Positions 1-8,500 of a stretch of 64,000 nucleotides of DNA are shown one piece after another. The notes beneath the pieces are model-generated. The model saw only the letters and a list, made by a program, of their open reading frames with translations. It had not been told where the DNA came from and made no database searches. The stretch is from contig NZ_JAFIFK010000027.1 in assembly GCF_020832045.1 (NCBI RefSeq), forward strand, positions 1 through 64,000, in the 5' to 3' direction. The first letter of the stretch is position 1. Each line of letters starts with the position of its first letter. This stretch comes from Halomonas sp. GTDB lineage: Bacteria; Pseudomonadota; Gammaproteobacteria; Pseudomonadales; Halomonadaceae. Both the position numbers and the translations under genes were made by a program.

Positions 1-935
1 AGCGCCAGCGAGGCCTTCATTTCGCGCACCTCCTCGCCGGGCGGCCGGCCGAAGAAGCGCTTGAACTCGCGGCTAAACTGCGAAGCACTCTCGTAACCCA
101 CCCTCGCGGCGGCCGCCGCTGCAGGCAGGCCGTCGCGAATCATCAGCATTCGTGCCTGATGCAGCCGCGTCGACTTGATGTACTGCAGCGGCGAAGTTTG
201 CGTCACCGCCTTGAAGTGAACGTGAAAGGCCGCCGTACTCATGCCGACATTGCTGGCCAGCTCCCCCACCTCCAGGGGCTCGGCGTACTCCGCATGGATG
301 CGGTGCAACGCCTTGGCGATCCTGCCGAACTGGCCCTGCTGAGCCAGCGCCGCGCGTACGCTCCCACCCTGCTCACCGACCAGCACCCGGTAGCAGATTT
401 CCCGCACGATATTGGGTGCCAGCACCTGAGCCTCCATGGGCGAGTTCAGCGCCTCGAGCAACCTGAGCGTGGCGCCTGACATGGGTTGATCGAGCGGCGT
501 GGAGAGCATGCCCCGCGGCAGTGCCGCCGAGTGCCTACCCGGCTGATCCAACATGAAGACCAGATCCGCCACTACGGTCATGTCCAACCGAATCGAGATG
601 GCCAGCAGCGGCTCCTCGGGACTGGCCTCGGTATCAGAGGCGAAGGGCAGCGGCACCGACAGTACGAGATAGTGCAGGGCATCGTAGAGATACACTTCAT
701 CGCCCAGATAGCCTCGCTTGCGCCCCTGGCAAACGATCACGATGCTCGGCTCATAGAGAACCGGGGTCATCTTCAACGGGCGGTTCGAGCGCATGAAGCG
801 CACGCCATCCAGCAAGGATTGGGTATAGCCTTCGTACGGAGCGAGCCGATACAGGCACTCCACCATCCGCTCATGGGAAATCGGGGCAGGTCGTGTCGCC
901 AAGTGGCAGCCCTCGTCTATGGGTTCACTTTGCAT
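1..935 (-). CDS. AraC-family transcriptional regulator (3' end cut by window edge)
   Basis: Translating the minus strand from an ATG at 935 gives about 311 residues running off the left edge without a stop. The N-terminal part resembles the AraC_N (cupin-like) effector domain of AraC/XylS regulators. The C-terminal part has two helix-turn-helix motifs: the segment containing VGELASNVGMSTAAFHVHFK and the second helix pair around RVGYESASQFSREFKRFFG, which is the classic AraC signature. It is divergent from the SDR gene at 1131 across a 195-base intergenic region, an arrangement typical of AraC_N regulators controlling a neighbouring oxidoreductase; that control is inference. No strong ribosome binding site precedes the ATG, so the exact start is less sure than the family. 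Confidence 0.88.
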   Translation of the reverse strand, partial: MQSEPIDEGCHLATRPAPISHERMVECLYRLAPYEGYTQSLLDGVRFMRSNRPLKMTPVLYEPSIVIVCQGRKRGYLGDEVYLYDALHYLVLSVPLPFASDTEASPEEPLLAISIRLDMTVVADLVFMLDQPGRHSAALPRGMLSTPLDQPMSGATLRLLEALNSPMEAQVLAPNIVREICYRVLVGEQGGSVRAALAQQGQFGRIAKALHRIHAEYAEPLEVGELASNVGMSTAAFHVHFKAVTQTSPLQYIKSTRLHQARMLMIRDGLPAAAAAARVGYESASQFSREFKRFFGRPPGEEVREMKASLA

Positions 936-1130
936 TTAGGCAAATTTTTCTCACGAAAGACACCTGAAAAACAGCACCCCAATAGGATCAGGCAATACTG
1001 CGATAGGAATGGCTCTGTCGGCGTTTACTGCGCCTCCGTAGGCTTACTACAACGACGCTCTTGCTCGTGTATCGATCATCTGAACCCCGCGAGAGAGTCG
1101 TCCCAAGCCACCCTTAACGGAGTCATTCTG
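936..1130. promoter_or_regulatory. Divergent intergenic region between AraC regulator and SDR
   Basis: This 195-base region must carry the promoters of both divergent genes. I see no perfect palindrome that clearly marks an operator. GGAG at 1119-1122 is the likely ribosome binding site of the SDR gene. Confidence 0.4.
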
Positions 1131-1853
1131 ATGAGTAAAGTCATCCTAGTAACCGGCGCTAGCAGCGGCATTGGCGAGGCCACCACTCGGTTGCTGGCCA
1201 AACAAGGCCACCGTCTGGTCATCGGCGCACGCCGCACCGAGCGCCTGGAAGCGTTGGCCCAGGCCATTCGCTCCGAAGGCGGCAGCGTGGAGTTCCGCGC
1301 GCTGGACGTCACCCGGCGCGAAGACGTGCAAGCCTTCGCCGATGCCGCGCTGAAGCTCCACGGCCGCATCGACGTCATCATCAACAATGCGGGCGTCATG
1401 CCGCTCTCGCCCCTGGCCTCGCTCAAGGTCGATGAGTGGGACCGCATGATCGACGTCAACATCCGTGGCGTGATGTACGGCATCGCTGCCGTGTTGCCCA
1501 CCATGCAGGCCCAGGGCAGCGGGCAAGTGATCAACATCTCCTCCATCGGCGGCCTCTTCGTGGTACCGACCGGCGCCATCTATTGCGCCACCAAGTACGC
1601 CGTGCGGGCCATTTCCGATGGGCTGCGTCAGGAGCACGACAACCTGCGCGTCACCTGCGTCTATCCCGGCGTCGTGGAATCGGAGCTGGCCGACACCATC
1701 ACCGATGCCGGCGCCGCCGAAGCGATGAAGAGTTTCCGCGAGATAGCCCTCAAGCCCGAGGCCATCGCCGCGGCCATCGCTCACGTCATCGCCCAGCCCG
1801 ATGGGGTAGATACCAGCGATATCGTGGTTCGCCCCACCGCAAGCCCGGCATGA
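1131..1853 (+). CDS. SDR family NAD(P)-dependent oxidoreductase
   Basis: A 240-residue classical short-chain dehydrogenase/reductase, the usual length for the family. It shows the nucleotide-binding motif TGASSGIG near residue 8, the NNAG motif near residue 86, the catalytic Ser in the ISSIGG region and the YCATK motif with catalytic Tyr and Lys. An Arg-rich stretch after the second strand (GARRTER) suggests NADP(H) preference. The frame is open upstream, but the ATG at 1131 has a GGAG ribosome binding site 8 bases ahead and begins exactly at the Rossmann strand, so the longer reading is rejected. The substrate cannot be told from sequence. Likely regulated by the divergent AraC protein (inference). 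Confidence 0.9.
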   Translation: MSKVILVTGASSGIGEATTRLLAKQGHRLVIGARRTERLEALAQAIRSEGGSVEFRALDVTRREDVQAFADAALKLHGRIDVIINNAGVMPLSPLASLKVDEWDRMIDVNIRGVMYGIAAVLPTMQAQGSGQVINISSIGGLFVVPTGAIYCATKYAVRAISDGLRQEHDNLRVTCVYPGVVESELADTITDAGAAEAMKSFREIALKPEAIAAAIAHVIAQPDGVDTSDIVVRPTASPA

Positions 1854-1921
1854 GCCAAGCCGCTTCGAACCTCGATGGTCAATCAGCCCTAGCCAAGACG
1901 TTTAAATTAAGGAAAGACATC

Positions 1922-2332
1922 ATGAAACTTAAAGCAATTTCGACAGCAGTCATGACCGCCATGCTCACCCTGGGGATGGTCGGGAACGCTTCCGCCTTGC
2001 CGAGCTATGGCCCATTCGACCTGGTGGAAGGCAACACATCATCCAAGCTGTTGTCTGGCGTCGATCATTACCGACTTCAGGTGAATGGTAACTCCAATGT
2101 CACCATCCAAAGCCGCGGCATGAATACCGGTGGTGGTAACCATAGCGGGGTGACGGCCGTGCTGCGAGATGGCAGCGGTAATATCGTTACCCAGGCCGAG
2201 AGAAATGGGGGGGACTTCATCATCAGCCGGCAGCTGAGCCCGGGTGACTATACGCTGGAAGTTCATCCGAACATGCTAAGAGCCGGTAATGACTCCACCA
2301 ACTATTATCACCTCACAACAGTAATCGAATAA
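1922..2332 (+). CDS. Small secreted protein with PPC-like beta-sandwich
   Basis: A 136-residue protein whose first 26 residues form a clear Sec signal peptide (MKLK, hydrophobic core, cleavage near NASA-LP). The mature part alternates short beta-strand-like segments and ends with a GDYTLEVHP stretch, which resembles bacterial pre-peptidase C-terminal (PPC) domains; this is resemblance, not a confirmed family hit. There is no peptidase domain, so it would be a free-standing PPC-like domain in the periplasm or outside the cell. It lies 68 bases after the SDR and ends just before a strong terminator. An AAGGAAAG purine tract upstream serves as ribosome binding site. Function unknown. Confidence 0.72.
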   Translation: MKLKAISTAVMTAMLTLGMVGNASALPSYGPFDLVEGNTSSKLLSGVDHYRLQVNGNSNVTIQSRGMNTGGGNHSGVTAVLRDGSGNIVTQAERNGGDFIISRQLSPGDYTLEVHPNMLRAGNDSTNYYHLTTVIE

Positions 2333-2347
2333 CTTTCGATGTAGTCG

Positions 2348-2383
2348 GCCATCGCCAGCCTTAGGGCTGGCGATGGCTTTTTC
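2348..2383 (+). terminator. Intrinsic terminator
   Basis: A 13-base perfect stem (GCCATCGCCAGCC paired with GGCTGGCGATGGC) with a TTAG loop, followed by a T-rich tract. It ends the SDR/secreted-protein transcription unit 15 bases after the stop codon. Confidence 0.9.
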
Positions 2384-2480
2384 AATTGGACTGCACCAGC
2401 TTCACCGCGGAGGTGTGTTCCTCGACGACTCGCACTCTCACGCCAGCATGGTGATACGGCGGGAAGCACCCTGAATACGC

Positions 2481-3170
2481 TCAAGGCTTACGTTCGACAA
2501 CCTCCAGTACGTGGGTCACGGCCTGAGCCTTGCCATCCCACACATAGCGGAAATGCGGTCCCTGGATGGGTATGCTCAGCGCCGGTGGCCGCAGCACCGC
2601 CGCGCACTCATGCCCCGGCATTCTGACGCTGTTATAGAGAATTCCCCATGCCCCTTCCCGCCGGAGATGCGAGGCAAATGCTTGCCCTCTGGGATAAGTG
2701 GCCGGATCCGGGTCGTGCAGCTCAGGGTGCTCCTCACGCACGTCATGCAGTGGCTGGGTAATGGTGTTGATATAGGTCCGCATGGTGAGCTCGACGCTGC
2801 CCTCGCGAGTCGCCGTCAGAAACTCGGCCATGTGATAGCGGGTCTCGGCGATGGCCGCATCCAGCGTGCTGGCGCAGTAGTAGACTCCATAGCTGCCGTC
2901 GGTGAATCGTGACGGCCGCCCGATGTGGGTAAAGGCAGCCATGACGGGAGATGAGCCGGGACCAGCAATCCGATCATGGGGCGGCACACGATTCAGTTGC
3001 CCGGCCTCCTCGAGCAACCTGTCGTTGGTCATCGCCTCGATGGCAAAAGCCAGCTCCAGGTCTTCCGCATCCAGGGTGTCCTCGAACACCGCGATGGGTG
3101 GGTAAGCGCTGTTGATGACGCGAAAGGCGTTACGCCACTCGGGGTGGCAGGTCGTCACCGACACGCTCAC
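2481..3170 (-). CDS. RES-domain toxin of a RES/Xre toxin-antitoxin system
   Basis: A 229-residue RES-domain protein. RES toxins degrade intracellular NAD+ with an ADP-ribosyltransferase-like fold. Recognisable elements are FRV near the start, an Arg in GRPSRFTDGSYG, the Glu in AIAETRYH and a Ser in LYNSVR, matching the Arg-Glu-Ser residues that name the family. The frame is open far upstream, but the gene most likely starts at the GTG at 3170. That codon overlaps the antitoxin stop as GTGA, a usual translational coupling. Antitoxin-first order is as in known RES/Xre loci. The family function is established; activity here is inferred. Confidence 0.88.
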   Translation of the reverse strand: MSVSVTTCHPEWRNAFRVINSAYPPIAVFEDTLDAEDLELAFAIEAMTNDRLLEEAGQLNRVPPHDRIAGPGSSPVMAAFTHIGRPSRFTDGSYGVYYCASTLDAAIAETRYHMAEFLTATREGSVELTMRTYINTITQPLHDVREEHPELHDPDPATYPRGQAFASHLRREGAWGILYNSVRMPGHECAAVLRPPALSIPIQGPHFRYVWDGKAQAVTHVLEVVERKP

Positions 3171-3568
3171 CCCCGCACGCCATCCAGATAGCGTCGGGTA
3201 TCTGACAGGTCCACAACGCGCCCGTGCAGCATGTATTCGAGCGCCGATTGCCCGTTGAACGGCGGCGCGGCGTTGGCCTTGTGCACCCATTCGTAGGCCT
3301 TGTCGGGACTGCTGCTGAAGAGAATGCGCAGCGCCTTGTGGATCCCCATGAGATAGGAGATCCGCTCCAGGGTATCGTGAGGCAGGCGCACCGGCGGCAG
3401 CTTCTTGTACTTGTGGTAGGTGGTATTGCCTATACCGCCCAGCAGAATTCGCTGCTGGGCCGGCGTGCAGCCCCACAGCGCCATGACGTTGAAGAAGAAC
3501 TTCAAGGCCACGCGACCGGCCTCGGGGCTGGCCGTATCCGGGCGTTCGAGAAGCTGTTCGGCGTTCAT
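3167..3568 (-). CDS. Xre/MbcA/ParS-type antitoxin
   Basis: A 133-residue antitoxin of the Xre/ParS/MbcA type. It has an N-terminal helix-turn-helix-like region (about residues 20-75, around CTPAQQRILLGG and YHKYKKLP) and a C-terminal domain with NAAPPFNGQSALEYMLHG, which closely matches the toxin-binding motif (PPFNG..P/S...ML.G) of antitoxins paired with RES toxins. It precedes and overlaps the toxin gene by four bases. GGAG lies about 8 bases before the ATG. Such antitoxins neutralise the toxin and repress their own promoter; two palindromes on the promoter just upstream fit that role. Confidence 0.9.
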   Translation of the reverse strand: MNAEQLLERPDTASPEAGRVALKFFFNVMALWGCTPAQQRILLGGIGNTTYHKYKKLPPVRLPHDTLERISYLMGIHKALRILFSSSPDKAYEWVHKANAAPPFNGQSALEYMLHGRVVDLSDTRRYLDGVRG

Positions 3569-3587
3569 GGTTGGGCTCCAACAAGAA

Positions 3588-3631
3588 AATTCACAAGTGA
3601 ATTATAGCCCACTCATCATTCACATGCGAAT
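3588..3631 (-). promoter_or_regulatory. Toxin-antitoxin promoter with two operator-like palindromes
   Basis: Read on the minus strand there is a -35-like TTCGCA (3625-3630), an 18-base spacer and a perfect -10 TATAAT (3601-3606). AATTCAC-AA-GTGAATT (3588-3603) is a perfect 7-base inverted repeat overlapping the -10. A weaker copy, ATTCAC-AT-GCGAAT (3618-3631, one mismatch), overlaps the -35; the two centres are 29 bases apart. Autorepression by the Xre antitoxin through these sites is inference from position and symmetry. Confidence 0.7.
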
Positions 3632-3793
3632 TTTGCCTTATGGAGCCATTCAACACAGCTAACCCAACCCTCATGGGATCAACCAGTTGCTCTACTGAAG
3701 CTAGATATGCCCACCGAGACGCGTGTAGAGCATGAACGCTTAACAAGCTCGCTCCCCTTCTGAAGAAATCAGGGTGAAGGTGGCAGCAATAGC

Positions 3794-3822
3794 TTGAGCA
3801 TTTTATATGAGCATGTTATCAG
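3794..3822 (+). promoter_or_regulatory. Possible promoter of the dGTPase gene
   Basis: TTGAGC (3794-3799), a 17-base spacer and TATCAG (3817-3822) form a plausible sigma-70 promoter. If real, transcription would start near 3829, excluding the ATG at 3807 and favouring the ATG at 3852 as translation start. Weak on its own. Confidence 0.35.
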
Positions 3823-3851
3823 AAATGAATATCATGCATGCGGGGGTCAAG

Positions 3852-5375
3852 ATGAAGGAACACATCGATTTCAGGAAAAGGATTACGGTACAGAGACCCT
3901 ATACGCGTTCAAACAATAACAGAGCTTGGGAAAACGATGGCTATCTGGACACCCTAGCTGGGCAGCTCGAAAGCGATCGCGGGCGAATCATCAACTCACC
4001 GGCCATCCGCAGGCTTCAACAAAAGACGCAAGTCTTCCCTCTCGAAAGGAATGCTGCCGTCCGGAGCCGTCTGACACACTCTCTCGAGGTTCAGCAGACA
4101 GGTCGCTTCATCCTTCGCACTGTATTCAAGAAACTGAACGATAAAGGTACTACGGCGCAATATGGTCTTGAACAACTCGAACGCGCACTTGAAAGCATCG
4201 TCGAGATGGCCTGTTTGAGTCATGACATCGGCAACCCACCGTTTGGCCATTTCGGCGAGCACGCCATCAATGCCTGGTTCACTGAGAATCTCACCTCCTT
4301 CCAAGCGTTCATTGGCAGTCAAGCGGTAGATGCCGAACTAGAACAAAAGATGCTGCTCGACTTGAAGAGCTTCGAAGGCAACGCCCAGGCCATTCGGCTC
4401 GTGGCTCACCTGCTGGTCTTGAATTTGACCTATACCCAAACGGCCTGCCTGCTCAAGTACGTACGCCCGGCGTACGAGCCGAAACCCGACAAAGAGGCAA
4501 AGGGTGCCTACCTCAGAAAGAAGCCCGGCTTTTACCTTGCCGAGGAAGATTTCGTGCATGGGCTATGGAGCGCATTGGACATGTCGCCGGGCTCCCGACA
4601 TCCTGTGACCTGGATCATGGAAGCTGCGGACGACATCTCGTACGGCCTTGCCGATATCGAGGATGCCGTGGAGAAAGGCATACTCGACATCAAGCAACTC
4701 AAAGAATTTCTCGAGAAAGAATTCAAGGAACTTGGCAACATCGAAGAGGCCAGCTTCACCACACCTGGGACAAGTGCACGGAGTTTCCAATCCATCATCG
4801 ATTATGCCGCATATCGGGCAGAATCAACCCCGATAAACAAGAGCAATGAGTTCTTTCTGTGGCTAAGAGTCAACCTCATTCACTCTCTTGTACAGCACGC
4901 CGCCGATCGCTTTATCGCGAATATTGGCAGCATTTATGCGGGACATTTCGATCAGGCCCTCATGGAGGATGACAGCCTCTATGCCATGGCTATCGAAACA
5001 TTCAAAAAAGTGGCGCGAAAGGAAGTCTTCAGCAACCGAGAGGTAGAAACTCTGGAGCTTCAAGGCTACCGCATCATTTTCGGCCTGATAGACCTTTACT
5101 CCCCCTTGCTGAGGTGCAGCGCTGCAGAATTCAAGGATGTTCTCGACCAAGACAAGGACGCCTCACCCTACCTCAAGCGCCTCGCTGGCCGTTTGGCAGA
5201 GCGGCACGTCAGGGCCTATTGGCTGGCAGTTGAAAAGGTAAACGGGCAAGCGAACGCAGTGCTGTGGGAGTTTTACTACCGCTGCCGCTTGCTTCAGGAT
5301 TTCGTCAGCGGCATGACCGACCAGTACGCCTACGATGAGTACAAGACCCTCACGGTAGCGGGTGACCATCTATAG
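3852..5375 (+). CDS. dgt: Deoxyguanosinetriphosphate triphosphohydrolase (dGTPase)
   Basis: A 507-residue HD-domain dNTP triphosphohydrolase that splits dGTP into deoxyguanosine and triphosphate. The segment IDFRKR followed by ESDRGRIINSPAIRRLQQKT and VFPLERNAAVR matches enterobacterial Dgt closely. Metal-binding HD residues are visible as H76 (LTHSLEV) and H124-D125 (SHDIGNPPFGH). E. coli Dgt is 505 residues, supporting the start at 3852 (MKEHIDFRKR) over the upstream ATGs at 3807 and 3834. It is monocistronic here, between the RES/Xre pair and recC. Dgt keeps dGTP pools low; family members can also limit phage replication, which is of interest given the neighbours but is not shown here. Confidence 0.95.
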   Translation: MKEHIDFRKRITVQRPYTRSNNNRAWENDGYLDTLAGQLESDRGRIINSPAIRRLQQKTQVFPLERNAAVRSRLTHSLEVQQTGRFILRTVFKKLNDKGTTAQYGLEQLERALESIVEMACLSHDIGNPPFGHFGEHAINAWFTENLTSFQAFIGSQAVDAELEQKMLLDLKSFEGNAQAIRLVAHLLVLNLTYTQTACLLKYVRPAYEPKPDKEAKGAYLRKKPGFYLAEEDFVHGLWSALDMSPGSRHPVTWIMEAADDISYGLADIEDAVEKGILDIKQLKEFLEKEFKELGNIEEASFTTPGTSARSFQSIIDYAAYRAESTPINKSNEFFLWLRVNLIHSLVQHAADRFIANIGSIYAGHFDQALMEDDSLYAMAIETFKKVARKEVFSNREVETLELQGYRIIFGLIDLYSPLLRCSAAEFKDVLDQDKDASPYLKRLAGRLAERHVRAYWLAVEKVNGQANAVLWEFYYRCRLLQDFVSGMTDQYAYDEYKTLTVAGDHL

Positions 5376-5515
5376 CGCTCGAGCCCTTCATCGGCGAGGC
5401 AACCTGCATAGGTATCCACGCTTGTCACTGTATGGCTGCACAGCCTTCCAGCTGTAAAGCTGTATAACTGTATTTATGGCAACATGGTTGGGTTCACGTA
5501 CGCCAAGGACCCGTC
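5376..5515. promoter_or_regulatory. Intergenic region upstream of recC
   Basis: 140 bases between dgt and recC. It contains a short inverted repeat (ACAGC at 5440-5444 and GCTGT at 5451-5455) and repeated TGTA/CTGTA motifs just before the AT-rich stretch leading to the recC start. No convincing terminator with a T-run follows dgt. A recBCD promoter presumably lies here. Confidence 0.35.
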
Positions 5516-8500
5516 ATGCCGTTCGCCGCCCCCCAGGAGAATGCCCTCACCCCCGGCTTCATGGTCGTTCACGGCAATCGCCTGGAGGACCTGCGTGGCG
5601 TGGCGGTGGAGTGGATGAAGCGCCATCCGCTGGCGCCACTGGAGAACGAGACGATCCTGGTGCAGAGCAACGGCATCGGCCAGTGGATGAAACTGGCCCT
5701 GGCCGCCGACGAGGCCGACGGCGGCAGCGGCATCGCCGCCGCGCTGGACGTCACGCTGCCGGCGCGCTTTTTGTGGCAGGCCTATCGCGCAGTGCTGAAT
5801 CATCAAGAACAGCACGTGGAAGGCGACCCCAACGCGGTGCCCGCCACTTCACCCTTCGACAAGTCTCGGCTGCTGTGGCGACTGCTGCGTCTGCTGCCGG
5901 AACTGATGCCCCGCGACGAGTTCGCCCCGCTGCGCCGCTTTCTCGAAGACGACAACGACCTGCGCAAGCACCATCAGCTCGCCGAGCGCCTGGCCGACCT
6001 GCTCGACCAGTACCAGGTGTACCGTGCCGACTGGCTCGAAGCCTGGGCCCGGGGTGAAGACGTCCTGATCTCGGCCCGCGGCGAGGCACGCCCCATCGAC
6101 GACGCCCAGCGCTGGCAGCCGGCGCTGTGGCGTGCGCTCATCGATGACGTGGGTGACGACGGCGTGGCCTCCAGCCGCGCCATGGTTCATCGCCGCTTTC
6201 TCGAGGCAGCGCGGCAGCTCGATTGCGACAACCGCCCCGCCGGCCTGCCGCGCCGGGTGATGGTGTTCGGCATCTCGTCGCTGCCGCAGCAGGCACTGGA
6301 AGCCCTGGCCGCCGTGGCCCGCTGCAGCCAGGTGGTGCTGTGCGTGCACAACCCCTGCCAGCACTACTGGGCCGATATCATCGAGCACAAAGACCTGCTC
6401 CGCGCCCAGCGCTACCGCCAGCGGCGCAAGCAGGGCATGCCCGAACGGCTCGACGTGCTCGGCGTTGGCGACGCCGGTGGTGAAGGCACAGAGAGCCTTC
6501 ACCTGCACGCCCAGCCGCTGCTGGCCGCCTGGGGCAAGCAGGGCCGCGACTACCTGCGCCTGCTCGACGAACACGACGACGCTCAGCAGTACGAGCCGCT
6601 ATTCAAGGCCGACTCGCTGCGCATCGACCTGTTCGAGCCCTTCGTGAACGAAGGCGACGGCTACCTGCTGCAACAACTGCAGGACGACATTCGCGAGCTG
6701 CGCCCGCTACACGAAACCCGCGAGCGCTGGCCGGTGGTGGACCCGAGCCGCGACGACTCCATCGTCTTCCACGCGGCCCACAGCCCCCAGCGCGAAGTGG
6801 AGATTCTCCACGACCAGCTGCTCGCCGCCTTCAGCGCCGACCCGAGCCTCAGGCCCCGCGACATCATCGTGATGGTGCCGGAGATCGACCACTACGCGCC
6901 CCACGTGCAGGCGGTTTTCGGTCAGTTAGAACGCGACGACCCGCGCTATATCCCCTTCACCCTCTCCGACCAAGGCAGCCGCCACCGCCTGCCGCTGCTG
7001 ATCGCCCTGGAAAAACTGCTGCGCCTGCCGGAGCTGCGCCTCTCGGTGAGCGACCTGCTCGACCTGCTCGACGTGCCTGCCCTGCGCGCTCGCTTCGGCA
7101 TTAAGGAACAGGACGTGCCAACGCTGCGCCGCTGGATCGAGGGTGCCGGCATCCGCTGGGGGCTCAACGCCAGCCAGCGCGGCAGCCTCGACCTGCCCTC
7201 CGGTATGGAACAGAACACCTGGGCCTTCGGCCTGCGCCGGCTGCTGCTGGGCTACGCCGTGGGTGAAGCCGCCAGCGGCCCGTGGCAGGGCATCGAACCC
7301 TTCGACGATATCGGCGGGCTGGAAGCCGCACTGGCCGGGCCACTCGCCGCCCTGCTGGAAACCCTGGAACGCCAGTGGCGCACCCTGCGCGAGCCCACCG
7401 ACGTGGCCGGCTGGGTGCAGCGCCTGCGCGGCCTGCTGGAAGCGAGCTTTCTCGCCGATGCCCCCGAGGACAGCCTGATGCTGGCCCAGCTCGAACAGAC
7501 GCTGCAAGCGTGGCAGGAGAGCGCCGAGGAGGCGGGGCTTGCCCGCGAGCTGCCCCTTTCGGTGGTGCGCGAACACTGGCTGGCCCAGATCGACGAGCCA
7601 AGCCTGTCGCAGCGCTTCCTGGCCGGGGCGGTGAACTTCGCCACCCTGATGCCGATGCGCGCCATCCCCTTCAAGCGGGTATGCCTGCTGGGCATGAACG
7701 ACGGCGACTACCCGCGCAGCCACCCGCCGATGGACTTCGACCTGATGAACGGCGACTACCGCCCCGGCGACCGCTCGCGCCGCGAGGACGACCGCTACCT
7801 GTTCCTCGAAGCGCTGCTCTCCGCCCGGCAGCAGCTCTATGTGAGCTGGGTGGGTCGCAGCATCGTCGACAACACCGAAAAGCCGCCCTCCGTGCTGGTC
7901 GGCCAGCTGCGCGATCATCTCGCAGCAGGCTGGCAAACGACGGATGGCAGCGACCTGCTCGAAGCCCTCACCACCGAGCACCCGCTGCAGCCGTTCAGCC
8001 GCACCTATTTTCCCAGCGAAGCGCAGCAGGCCGAGCGCAGCGTAGCCGCCCGGCGGCTGTTCACCTACGCCCATGAGTGGCGCGAAGTGCATGGCGAAGC
8101 GAAGGCGGAAGCGGTGCCCCTCGAACTCGGCGAGTTCAAACAAGAGAGCCCGCTGACGCTGACACAGCTCGGCAACTTCCTGCGCGACCCAGCCCGCGCC
8201 TTCTTCACCACGCGCCTCAAGGTGTTTCTCGAACGCGAAGACATCGTCAGCCTCGACTACGAGCCCTTCGCCCTGGACGGCCTCGCCAACTGGCAGTTGC
8301 AGGACCTGCTGATCCGCGAGCAGCGCCGCGCCGTCGACGAAGGCCATGACCGCCTGCCCGCCCTGCTCGGCACTCTCGACCGGCTGCAAGGCCAGGGCGT
8401 GCTGGCCATGGGCGCCTTCGGCGAGCGCATGCGCCAACAGCTCACCGAACCGATGGAAGAACTATTCGGAGCCTACGAGGAAGCGCTGGAACAGTGGCCG

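Noticed and set aside
486..1130. Upstream extension of the SDR reading frame
   Set aside because: The extension is antisense to the AraC gene, and the SDR has a good ribosome binding site at the ATG at 1131.
3171..3584. Upstream extension of the RES toxin frame
   Set aside because: It overlaps the antitoxin gene completely; the GTG overlapping the antitoxin stop is the natural start.
6926..8437. Long minus-strand open frame (503 codons) antisense to recC
   Set aside because: High-GC shadow of a clearly coding plus strand; Ala/Gln/Gly/His-rich product with no recognisable domain.
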